From assembly GCA_002763085.1 (NCBI GenBank), contig PFCY01000027.1, positions 6,417-19,166 of the forward strand: DNA of 12,750 nt. Reading direction: 5' to 3'. Made by a program: the position numbers and the translations under genes. Of the stretch, positions 6,485-12,691 are shown one piece after another. The notes beneath the pieces were generated by a model. The model made no database searches, was not told the origin of the DNA, and saw nothing but the letters and a program-made list of their open reading frames with translations. This DNA is from Candidatus Pacearchaeota archaeon CG10_big_fil_rev_8_21_14_0_10_32_14. Its GTDB lineage: Archaea > Nanobdellota > Nanobdellia > Pacearchaeales > GW2011-AR1. The stretch's first letter is position 1. Each line of letters begins with the position of its first letter.

Positions 6485-7354
6485 CTATCCAATCATATTC
6501 ACTTTCGTAACCTTTCCCCTTCCATTCTCATCAATTCCAATTTCAATGATTGCAGCTTTCCCTTCGTGAACAGAACCCGGATTTATGCAAAGCGTATTTC
6601 CTAATTTCTGTTTTCCTCTCGATTCGTGAATATGCCCTCCAATATGCAAAATCGGTTGATGTTTTTCTAAAATTCTTCTAAACATTTTACTTCCGTAATG
6701 TTTTCCTTTTTGAACTCCATGTTTGATCTTATCAAGTTTTGTATTATAAGGAACATTATGCGTCAAAAAAATAACTCTTGAATTTTTATTCTCCTTTCTA
6801 AATTTAAAAAATAATTTTTCAAGTATCGCCCTATGTTTCTTGTATCCTTTACTTTGAACATATCCCGGCGCAGAATGTCCTCTTCCACCAATAAAAACAA
6901 AATCGCCAATCGTCGTGTAATCATAATCAATTCTTTTTATGTTTGGATATTTCTTCAAAAGTTTAACGACCTTTATATGTTCGTTTCGAGCAAAATCCCA
7001 TGATTCTTTTTTCTTTGACTTCTTTGAAGTTTTACTATCATGAATATCATCCGCTAATGGATAATCAACATTTCCTAAAACTGTTATTACTGGAATTTTT
7101 AAAGAATTGAGTTCTCTGATCGCTTTCTCTCCTATAGCTAAATCTTTCTCGATTAATTTTTTATATTTCTCTTTTCCAATGACTTCCCATAAATATACGT
7201 CAGTGTGATAGCAGTTATCAAACCACAACTTTCTGTAATGAAAAGGCAAATAATCTCCATTAGATAAAACGAGATCTATTTTTTTCGTTTTTACTAAGTC
7301 TTTAATCTTCTTCGGAAAAGTCCCGTGAAAATCCCCAACAACTAATATTTTCAT
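6485..7354 (-). CDS. Calcineurin-like metallophosphoesterase
   Basis: A 289-residue binuclear metallophosphoesterase with all five family motifs: GDFHG (D8, H10), NGDY (D34), GNVD (N95, with Asp where many members have His/Glu), THN (H199) and GGHIHE (H241, H243), followed by INPGSV, common in the YfcE/MJ0936-like group. It is longer than minimal family members. The extra residues include a Lys/Ser-rich loop (about 108-117, SKTSKKSKKK) that may be flexible. The substrate cannot be read from the sequence; phosphodiester cleavage is known for relatives. An upstream in-frame TTG at 7372 would add MELFCY; I prefer the ATG at 7354 because the fold starts at once (KILVVGDFHG) and a TATA-like box lies about 24 nt upstream. 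Confidence 0.85.
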   Translation of the reverse strand: MKILVVGDFHGTFPKKIKDLVKTKKIDLVLSNGDYLPFHYRKLWFDNCYHTDVYLWEVIGKEKYKKLIEKDLAIGEKAIRELNSLKIPVITVLGNVDYPLADDIHDSKTSKKSKKKESWDFARNEHIKVVKLLKKYPNIKRIDYDYTTIGDFVFIGGRGHSAPGYVQSKGYKKHRAILEKLFFKFRKENKNSRVIFLTHNVPYNTKLDKIKHGVQKGKHYGSKMFRRILEKHQPILHIGGHIHESRGKQKLGNTLCINPGSVHEGKAAIIEIGIDENGRGKVTKVNMIG

Positions 7355-7372
7355 ATAACAAAATAATTCCAA

Positions 7373-7383
7373 GAATTAAAAAG
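7373..7383 (-). promoter_or_regulatory. TATA-like box of the phosphoesterase gene
   Basis: On the minus strand this reads CTTTTTAATTC, centred about 24 nt upstream of the ATG at 7354. It is less canonical than the others. Confidence 0.35.
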
Positions 7384-7385
7384 CT

Positions 7386-7682
7386 TTACTTTCCACCTTC
7401 ATTTCGTGAAGATTGTTCCATTATTGTATGATACGATTGCATTGAATGGATTTCCTCATCATATGCCTGAAGTTTAGCAAGATAATTTCTTGATTCTGGA
7501 ATTCCAATAATAGCTCTTAAAAAACCTCCAAGACCATTATAATAAACTTCTCTTTGATGCATCAATGCTTTTAATGATGTCTCAATGCCTATTTCAGATC
7601 TGTAAAAATCTACAAGTTTCTGCCATCTATAGATTTCATCATCAATAGATTTTTTTATTCTTTCTTCTCGCGTATCTGCCAT
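7386..7682 (-). CDS. Small helical protein of unknown function
   Basis: A 98-residue protein that I do not recognise. It is predicted to be mostly helical and soluble: a charged amphipathic N-terminus (EERIKKSIDDEIYRWQKLVDFY), a central YYNGLGGFLRAIIGIP stretch rich in Gly and Ile, and a C-terminal helix (ESRNYLAKLQAYDEEIHSMQ) with coiled-coil-like spacing. There is no cysteine cluster, metal motif or signal peptide. The ATG at 7682 lies 27 nt from a clear TATA box, so it is a separately transcribed, leaderless gene. The phosphoesterase gene follows after 31 nt. Confidence 0.65.
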   Translation of the reverse strand: MADTREERIKKSIDDEIYRWQKLVDFYRSEIGIETSLKALMHQREVYYNGLGGFLRAIIGIPESRNYLAKLQAYDEEIHSMQSYHTIMEQSSRNEGGK

Positions 7683-7703
7683 TTTACAATCATTAACTAA
7701 TTT

Positions 7704-7715
7704 TATTTTTATATC
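7704..7715 (-). promoter_or_regulatory. TATA box of the small helical protein gene
   Basis: On the minus strand this reads GATATAAAAATA, centred about 27 nt upstream of the ATG at 7682. Confidence 0.55.
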
Positions 7716-7826
7716 TTCATTGAAAAATAGTCCAAAACCAACCTTTAAGATTATTTACAATATTTTCAATCAAAACTGGAAAAATTATATTTATCATTGT
7801 TTAAAGAATTATTTTAATTGTCTTTC

Positions 7827-8204
7827 TTAATCTCTGCTTTCAGTTGCAGGTAAATAATAGGTCATGACCTTTATCATTCCATCAGGTCTCAACATTTTAT
7901 TTTTATTTGCATTTCTTAACATATGCTCAATTTCATCTCTGACAAAAAATTCATTTGGAAATCCATATTTGTGAATAACTGCATTAACATTATGCCAGTA
8001 AGTTTCTCCTTTAGATACATCTTCATTAACATAACTTATAGGATGTCTTATCGTATCAAGAGTCTTTTGAGTATCATCATAACTGGCTTTCGCATTTAAT
8101 CCTACTGCTCCTAAGCCTACAGCTATTGCTAACCCTGTCGCAACTTTACCTAAAGTAATTCCACCATTAGATCTTCTTAAGTTTCGTTCGTACCTTTTTT
8201 CCAT
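7827..8204 (-). CDS. Membrane-anchored protein with a LysM-like domain
   Basis: A 125-residue protein: a basic N-terminus (EKRYERNLRRS), one transmembrane or signal-anchor helix (about 16-38, Gly/Ala/Val-rich) and a C-terminal domain. Residues about 62-119 recall LysM: VSKGETYW (like V-x-GDTLW), a middle helix with IHKYG, then N-rich NANKNKMLRPDGMIKV and YYLP (like L-x-PGQ-x-L-x-IP). LysM domains bind polysaccharides containing N-acetylglucosamine, though in an archaeon the ligand could differ. The positive N-terminus suggests the domain faces outward. The likeness is read by eye and the spacing is loose. It has a strong leaderless promoter. Confidence 0.62.
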   Translation of the reverse strand: MEKRYERNLRRSNGGITLGKVATGLAIAVGLGAVGLNAKASYDDTQKTLDTIRHPISYVNEDVSKGETYWHNVNAVIHKYGFPNEFFVRDEIEHMLRNANKNKMLRPDGMIKVMTYYLPATESRD

Positions 8205-8221
8205 AATTTATATCAGAATCC

Positions 8222-8237
8222 AAGGTATATAAACCTT
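8222..8237 (-). promoter_or_regulatory. TATA box within a short palindrome
   Basis: On the minus strand this reads AAGGTTTATATACCTT, centred about 26 nt upstream of the ATG at 8204. The 5-bp arms AAGGT/ACCTT flank the TATA core, so it could also be a repressor site overlapping the promoter; this is inference. Confidence 0.6.
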
Positions 8238-8276
8238 TTCATTGTTACCACTTTAGTAGAGTTACAAATCTTATTT

Positions 8277-9713
8277 TTACTTTTTCTTCACAATTTTCTT
8301 ATCTTTTTTATCTTCAACTTTTTCTTTTCCGTCAGTTACCTTTTCTTTCTTCTTCGGTAAATTAAGAATAATATGCGTTTCTTTTAGCTGTTTATCGTCT
8401 ACTTCACTAGGACTTCCATCCATAGGATTTTGTGCAGATTTGTTTTTCGGAAAAGCCATGACTTCTCGTATATCATTATAACCTAACATCAACGCCACAA
8501 GTCTATCAAAACCAAGTCCCATCCCACCATGAACAGGTCCGCCATATTCATAAGCATCAAGCAAGAATCCGAATTTTTTATGAGCTTCTTCTTTTTTCAT
8601 TCCAATGAATTTCATTACAAGTTCTTGTAATTCTGGATCATTTATTCTTATACTCCCACTTCCAAGTTCAGTTCCATTAAGAACAACATCAAAAAGATCT
8701 CCGTTAATTTTTCCAGGATCTTTTTCTAAAAATTGAATATGTTCTTTTTTTGGAGAAGTGAACATGTGATGTTCCGGAGTCCAAGTTTTCGTTTCTTTAT
8801 CGTATGAAAAAAGCGGAAAATCATAAACCCAACAAAACGCGAATTCTTTAGGATTATCTTTATTTTTTCTTAAATCAGGCTTATCCGTTCCATATCTTTC
8901 CATCGACTCTTTGTACGTAAGTCTCGCAAAATCTTTTAGAGTAATTCCAAGAGCTTCTTTGAAAATATATTTGTAAAGCTCTTCAACAAAACTCATGATG
9001 TCTTCGCTTTCAACAAAACTCATCTCTAAATCCATCTGTGTATGTTCCGGCTGTCTATCCGCTCTCAAGTCTTCATCTCGCAGACATCTCGCAAACTGAA
9101 AATATCTATCAAATCCAGCAATCATTAGAATTTGTTTATAGAGTTGAGGAGATTGAGGTAGAGCATAAAACGTTCCAGGATTTACTCGACTTGGAACAAT
9201 ATAATCTCTAGCTCCTTCTGGCGTCGGTTTTACAAGAATCGGCGTTTCAATCTCTATAAAATTATTTTTTATAAAAAAATCCCGAGCGATCTGCGAAACT
9301 TTTGCCTTGAATGCAATATTTCTTTGCATATCAGGTCTACGTAAATCGAGGAACCTATATTTCATCCGTATGTCGTCGCCAGTGGCTTCGTTCTCATTGA
9401 CTTTTATTTCAGGAATTTTTGATTTAGAAATGATATCAATCTTATCTGCAAAAACTTCAACATCACCCGTAGAAAGTTCTTTGTTTTCTGTCCCAGTTTT
9501 TCTATTATTTACTGTTCCATGAACGCATACAACATACTCATTTTTTAATTCATGTTTTCCGATGAGGACAATCTGCGTCTTCCCATACCTATCTCTTATA
9601 TCTATAAAATTAAGTCTTCCATGCTCACGAATAGTATCAACCCATCCGCAAAGCCGAACTTTTTCTCCAACATTCTTCTTTGTCAGTTCACCGCAAGTAT
9701 GTGTTCGTAACAT
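8277..9713 (-). CDS. aspS: Aspartyl-tRNA synthetase, bacterial type without GAD domain
   Basis: A class II synthetase of 478 residues that charges tRNA with aspartate. The N-terminal OB-fold (1-100) begins MLRTHTCGEL. Motif 2 is the bacterial FARCLRDEDLRADRQPEHTQ (about 207-226), and motif 3 is GLGFDRLVALMLG followed by FPKNKSA, again bacterial. The bacterial GAD insertion (about 110 residues) is missing: DKPDLR (277-282) joins FCWVYDFPLF (293-302) by about 10 residues. His31 in REHGR matches the position where non-discriminating bacterial enzymes have His and discriminating ones Leu, so it probably also makes Asp-tRNA(Asn) for GatCAB. A Lys-rich tail covers about the last 25 residues. I chose the ATG at 9713 over a TTG at 9722 because MLRTHTCG is the family start. 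A weak TATA-like box lies at 9741-9750. Confidence 0.95.
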   Translation of the reverse strand: MLRTHTCGELTKKNVGEKVRLCGWVDTIREHGRLNFIDIRDRYGKTQIVLIGKHELKNEYVVCVHGTVNNRKTGTENKELSTGDVEVFADKIDIISKSKIPEIKVNENEATGDDIRMKYRFLDLRRPDMQRNIAFKAKVSQIARDFFIKNNFIEIETPILVKPTPEGARDYIVPSRVNPGTFYALPQSPQLYKQILMIAGFDRYFQFARCLRDEDLRADRQPEHTQMDLEMSFVESEDIMSFVEELYKYIFKEALGITLKDFARLTYKESMERYGTDKPDLRKNKDNPKEFAFCWVYDFPLFSYDKETKTWTPEHHMFTSPKKEHIQFLEKDPGKINGDLFDVVLNGTELGSGSIRINDPELQELVMKFIGMKKEEAHKKFGFLLDAYEYGGPVHGGMGLGFDRLVALMLGYNDIREVMAFPKNKSAQNPMDGSPSEVDDKQLKETHIILNLPKKKEKVTDGKEKVEDKKDKKIVKKK

Positions 9714-9740
9714 TTTAATCAATTAAATAAGCAATTCATG

Positions 9741-9750
9741 GCTTTTTAAT
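9741..9750 (-). promoter_or_regulatory. Weak TATA-like box of aspS
   Basis: On the minus strand this reads ATTAAAAAGC, centred about 32 nt upstream of the ATG at 9713, which would give a very short leader. Confidence 0.25.
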
Positions 9751-9755
9751 GTTTT

Positions 9756-10190
9756 TCATCTCCCATATCTTCTCCTATTTCGAATTTTAAGAAATTCTCT
9801 CACCTCATCTTTTTGCGATTTTCTAAATTTTTCTATTCTATTATCTCTATCTTCATATAGTCTTTTCGCCTCTCTTATTACCCTTTCTGCAAGTTCAACT
9901 AGATCTTTCCTTTCTCCATAGAGCGTATAAGCCATATCGTCAATCTGTTTTTCTATTCTCTCCATTCTATCATAAGTCCCATCAAGAAGACCGCCACTAT
10001 AAGAGATAAATTTTGGATGATAATGTAAAACTTCATGAAATAAAGTCACAACTTGTTCTATCTGATCCGATCTTGGCAATATAAAAATTAGACCACTTGG
10101 AGTTATATTTCCGGTTTCGTTCTCAGATTCTATAACCTCTATCTTTTTTGGATCAAAATACTCTAGCAGATAATCTAGAAATTCGTTCAT
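9756..10190 (-). CDS. Minimal HEXXH zinc metallopeptidase-like protein
   Basis: A 144-residue soluble protein. LFHEVLHYHP (residues 50-59) holds a zincin HEXXH motif (H52, E53, H56). About 20 residues further on, RMERIEKQIDDMAYTLYG supplies Glu residues (E77, E80) that could be the third zinc ligand. This recalls the gluzincin layout of ImmA/IrrE-like (M78) proteins. The C-terminal third is a highly charged helix ending KIRNRRRYGR, possibly for nucleic acid or partner binding. There is no signal peptide, so it is probably cytoplasmic. The substrate is unknown, and the ImmA-like comparison rests on the motif and size alone. The leaderless start at 10190 is supported by a TATA-like box at 10207-10219. 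Confidence 0.68.
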   Translation of the reverse strand: MNEFLDYLLEYFDPKKIEVIESENETGNITPSGLIFILPRSDQIEQVVTLFHEVLHYHPKFISYSGGLLDGTYDRMERIEKQIDDMAYTLYGERKDLVELAERVIREAKRLYEDRDNRIEKFRKSQKDEVREFLKIRNRRRYGR

Positions 10191-10206
10191 ATGAAAACCT
10201 AATTTT

Positions 10207-10219
10207 GGTATTTAAATTA
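10207..10219 (-). promoter_or_regulatory. TATA-like box of the HEXXH protein gene
   Basis: On the minus strand this reads TAATTTAAATACC, centred about 23 nt upstream of the ATG at 10190. Confidence 0.45.
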
Positions 10220-10249
10220 TTTTCTATATTTCACAGGCTTCATCCCACA

Positions 10250-10257
10250 TTATAAAG
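10250..10257 (+). promoter_or_regulatory. TATA box for a + strand transcript of the gap
   Basis: TTATAAAG is a good archaeal box. It predicts transcription from about 10280, some 14 nt before the small ORF's ATG. A second TATA-like stretch, TTTAATTAAAT (10263-10273), is centred 26 nt before that ATG. Confidence 0.4.
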
Positions 10258-10278
10258 ATTAGTTTAATTAAATTAGAA

Positions 10279-10392
10279 ATTTTGTTTGGTATTATGACAA
10301 GAGTTTACATTTTGTCAAATTATCTAATCAATACAAAATGTGGGCTCGAGTTGGGACTCAATTTTGGTGAGGGAGTAAATTACAAACAAAAT
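10279..10392 (+). ncRNA. Candidate structured RNA (alternative to the small ORF)
   Basis: ATTTTGTTTG (10279-10288) can pair with CAAACAAAAT (10383-10392). These enclose a 13-bp stem including three G-U pairs (10303-10315 with 10333-10345; 9 bp are perfect) and a small hairpin GAGT/ACTC (10348-10351/10356-10359). The 5' end coincides with the start predicted from the TATA box at 10250-10257. In AT-rich DNA such pairings partly arise by chance. No known RNA family is recognised, and there are no clear C/D or H/ACA boxes. Confidence 0.25.
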
Positions 10393-10443
10393 CTCACAAA
10401 AAAATTTAATTTGGGATGGAGCTTATTTCACAACAAAATATAA
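10294..10443 (+). CDS. Possible small protein of 49 residues
   Basis: An uninterrupted frame runs from ATG 10294 to TAA 10441-10443, translating as MTRVYILSNYLINTKCGLEL and ending NLGWSLFHNKI. The middle shows alternating polar and hydrophobic residues (LELGLNFGEG, KKFNLGWSLF) suited to beta strands. A TATA-like box lies 26 nt upstream of the ATG, the spacing seen for other genes here, and the stop overlaps the TATA box of the next gene. No family is recognised. The same stretch has several inverted repeats and may instead be a non-coding RNA. Confidence 0.4.
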   Translation: MTRVYILSNYLINTKCGLELGLNFGEGVNYKQNLTKKFNLGWSLFHNKI

Positions 10444-10446
10444 AAA
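10437..10446 (+). promoter_or_regulatory. TATA box of the 109-residue protein gene
   Basis: AATATAAAAA is centred about 27 nt upstream of the ATG at 10468. This makes that gene leaderless and separates it from any transcript of the preceding gap. Confidence 0.55.
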
Positions 10447-10467
10447 CAAATATTTGTCATAAAAAAT

Positions 10468-10797
10468 ATGTCAATGAATCGTGAGATTAAAGTTAAACTC
10501 AAAAGAACAATCACTCCAAGGGAACTGGATACTATCTTTGACCTTTTTGTTGAATGTTACCCCGCCCCGCTAGAAGGCAGAGATAAAGAGCTCTTCTCAG
10601 AATATAGTCACCATGACCTTCATGAATATGGAGGATTTTCACACAGGGTGACATCGGGTGTAACTTTAGTCGGACATCAATTCAAGGGAACGTACACATT
10701 CCAGGGAAAAAATTCAAATCTTGCAGATGAGGATGCGTCCCATGAACTTTTCAAAAAACAGCTCGAAAAATTCTTTTCTTCTCCGATATATAGATAA
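10468..10797 (+). CDS. Small protein of unknown function, His-rich centre
   Basis: A 109-residue soluble protein that I do not recognise. A basic beta-like N-terminus (NREIKVKLKRTIT) is followed by a helix (RELDTIFDLFVECY), a His-rich centre with YSHHDLHEYGGFSH, a likely beta hairpin (GVTLVGHQFKGTYTFQG) and a C-terminal amphipathic helix (ASHELFKKQLEKFF). The histidines could bind metal, but no family motif is evident. The ATG at 10468 is placed 27 nt from a TATA box; an ATG two codons later (10474) is possible. The mutS-like gene follows after 45 nt with its own promoter. Confidence 0.65.
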   Translation: MSMNREIKVKLKRTITPRELDTIFDLFVECYPAPLEGRDKELFSEYSHHDLHEYGGFSHRVTSGVTLVGHQFKGTYTFQGKNSNLADEDASHELFKKQLEKFFSSPIYR

Positions 10798-10810
10798 CTT
10801 CTCTATAACA

Positions 10811-10820
10811 ATATTTTAAT
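10811..10820 (+). promoter_or_regulatory. TATA-like box of the mutS-like gene
   Basis: ATATTTTAAT is centred about 27 nt upstream of the ATG at 10843. Confidence 0.45.
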
Positions 10821-10842
10821 AGACATAAAAGTATCCTCAAAA

Positions 10843-12558
10843 ATGAAAAAAGAGTTGCTTGCATTCATAGAAGAGAATAATTTATCCCCTTTTACTTCAG
10901 AAAGACTTAATATTAAATCAAATTCTATTTACAAGACTAAAGAAGCAAAAGAGATACACACGAAAGTCATGGACAAGATTTCGTCGAATTTCATATTCTA
11001 TTCAAGTTCAAAATTATTATCCTGTTTTCCATTTACAGATTCTAAAAATGAAATAAAAAAAAGACAAGAGTTTGTAAGCTCAATCCCAAAAGAGATTGAT
11101 AATAAATTCCTTAAAGAACTCTCAATCCCAAAAAATAACTGGAAACCAGAATATGACATAATAGTTGTTACGGAAAGCGATAAGACTTTCATGAAACTTA
11201 AAGAGATGAACATTCCAGTCCAACTTCTTAATTCAGAAAGAGAAATTTTAGAATTTGAATCAAGAGATTTGATTCAAGTTATTGATGTAGAACAATTTTC
11301 ATCTTTACTTGAACAACTTCCTCAGTCAGTTTTTTTATCTTCAATTAATGATGTCTATCTAGAGAGATTTTTAGAAAAACTTTCTGGTTGGAAAAAAAAC
11401 TTAAATTTACTTAAAGAAAAAAATAGTTTTCCTGAAATAAAACCCCTAGTTGAAGAACTTTTAGAATATCTAAGATTAATTGACAAAAACTCCATTAAAA
11501 CTATATCAAAAAACGAAGTTGAATCTTCTATAGAAAAAATAAATGAAGAAATATCTGAAAAATTTAAGTTAGCTAGTATTTCAGGAGAATCTTTAATCAA
11601 TATCCTTAGAAAAGGGACTCTCCCAAGTGAATTACAAAAAATAATAGAAGAGACGATCTCAAAATATGATATTCCATTTCAAGTGTTGAATAGACAATAT
11701 CCAGTTTCTATAGACGAAGAAGAATTTGATAAAATCCTCCAAAGACAAAACGCCGAAAAATTTTCTTCAACCTCTCAACAGATGTCAAAATTCTCTTCTC
11801 AATTAAAAACAATTCCTCTAAAAATAAAACAGCTTCAAGCAGAATTGATTTATTACGATTTTATATCCGGAATTTCAAAATTTATCTCTTATTCGCTTCA
11901 TTATCCTAATATAGATGAACATATCAATCTTGAAAATATTGAAAATATTTTTTTAGATTCACCTCAAGCCATTTCGTTTTCTCTCCATGATGAAATAAGA
12001 TGTTCAATTCTTACTGGCGCAAACTCTGGAGGAAAAACAACTTTACTTGAGCACATAATCCAAACAATTACTTTAAAACAACTTGGCTTTCCTCTTAAAG
12101 GAAAAGTTACAATGCCTCTCTTCACTGAAGTTTATTACTTTGCAAAAACAAAAGGTTCAGCCTCTAAAGGTGCATTTGAAACGTTGCTGACGCAAATGTC
12201 TGAAATAACTCCTGGAAATAAAACCCTAATTCTCGCAGATGAAATCGAAGCAGTCACAGAACCAGGTGTCGCTGGAAAGATCGTTGCCGCAACAAGCGAA
12301 TATTTCATAAATAAAGGATGTTATTTAGTCATAGCAACGCACCTCGGTCACGAAATCCAAAAAATTCTCCCTCCAAAAACCCGCATCGATGGAATTGAAG
12401 CTAAAGGCCTTGACGAAAACTTTGAACTCATCATTGATCATAATCCGGTTCAAGGCAGACTTGCACATTCAACTCCAGAACTCATCATAGAGAAAATGGC
12501 GAACACACAAAATAAAGATTATTTTAGGTTTGTTAATGAATATATTAAAAAGAATTAA
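10843..12558 (+). CDS. MutS-family ATPase, archaeal MutS5-like
   Basis: A 571-residue protein with a C-terminal MutS ABC-type ATPase: Walker A GANSGGKTT (392-400), Walker B LILADE (D466, E467), a signature-like GSASKGAFETLL segment just before it, and the switch His in IATHLG (H500). The N-terminal 380 residues are largely helical and highly charged, fitting the lever and clamp domains. The mismatch-recognition domain with its Phe-x-Glu motif is not seen, nor is a C-terminal Smr nuclease domain. That layout matches archaeal MutS5/MutS2-like proteins, thought to bind branched DNA such as Holliday junctions rather than mismatches; this role is inferred from the family. It has its own leaderless promoter. 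The following DNA is non-coding. Confidence 0.88.
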   Translation: MKKELLAFIEENNLSPFTSERLNIKSNSIYKTKEAKEIHTKVMDKISSNFIFYSSSKLLSCFPFTDSKNEIKKRQEFVSSIPKEIDNKFLKELSIPKNNWKPEYDIIVVTESDKTFMKLKEMNIPVQLLNSEREILEFESRDLIQVIDVEQFSSLLEQLPQSVFLSSINDVYLERFLEKLSGWKKNLNLLKEKNSFPEIKPLVEELLEYLRLIDKNSIKTISKNEVESSIEKINEEISEKFKLASISGESLINILRKGTLPSELQKIIEETISKYDIPFQVLNRQYPVSIDEEEFDKILQRQNAEKFSSTSQQMSKFSSQLKTIPLKIKQLQAELIYYDFISGISKFISYSLHYPNIDEHINLENIENIFLDSPQAISFSLHDEIRCSILTGANSGGKTTLLEHIIQTITLKQLGFPLKGKVTMPLFTEVYYFAKTKGSASKGAFETLLTQMSEITPGNKTLILADEIEAVTEPGVAGKIVAATSEYFINKGCYLVIATHLGHEIQKILPPKTRIDGIEAKGLDENFELIIDHNPVQGRLAHSTPELIIEKMANTQNKDYFRFVNEYIKKN

Positions 12559-12577
12559 TTTCGATTATTCGTTAACG

Positions 12578-12597
12578 CAGTATCGCCTCGAATGAGA
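12578..12597 (+). repeat. Direct repeat, copy 1
   Basis: CAGTATCGCCTCGAATGAGA matches the copy at 12643-12662 at 17 of 20 positions. All three differences are A/G transitions. This copy is not followed by a strong hairpin. Confidence 0.55.
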
Positions 12598-12642
12598 GAA
12601 GCAAGTGTTTACTATAAAAAAATAATTTTTCATTAGTTTATT

Positions 12643-12662
12643 CAGTGTCACCTCGGATGAGA
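12643..12662 (+). repeat. Direct repeat, copy 2
   Basis: CAGTGTCACCTCGGATGAGA starts 65 bp after copy 1. It runs into the foot of the hairpin at 12660-12691, so it may be the outer end of the same element. Confidence 0.55.
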
Positions 12663-12691
12663 TACTCCTCGCCCTAAAGGGCGAGGTATCT
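12660..12691. repeat. REP-like / IS200-type hairpin
   Basis: AGATAC (12660-12665) pairs with GTATCT (12686-12691), and CTCGCCC (12668-12674) with GGGCGAG (12679-12685). There is a TAAA loop and a 2-nt bulge (TC) on one side, giving 13 base pairs in a window otherwise poor in GC. An imperfect GC-rich palindrome with a bulge is typical of the ends of IS200/IS605 elements and of REP sequences, where it is recognised by a Y1 transposase. It begins right after the stop codon of the partial reading frame to its right. Confidence 0.7.

Noticed and set aside
7717..7797. 26-codon hydrophobic frame on the minus strand (MINIIFPVLIENIV...).
   Set aside because: It is very short, has only a poor TATA-like box and no SD, and overlaps the start of the promoter of the next gene. 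It cannot be told from chance.
8230..8276. Partly palindromic stretch after aspS considered as a terminator.
   Set aside because: The inverted repeat is weak and interrupted, and no clear T-tract follows on the aspS strand.
10998..11600. Open frames on the minus strand within the mutS-like gene.
   Set aside because: The MutS reading frame is continuous and has clear ATPase motifs; the antisense frames have no support.
12643..12691. C/D box small RNA, because of ATGAGA and nearby CTGA-like bases.
   Set aside because: The C box RUGAUGA is not matched and no D box CUGA lies at suitable spacing.
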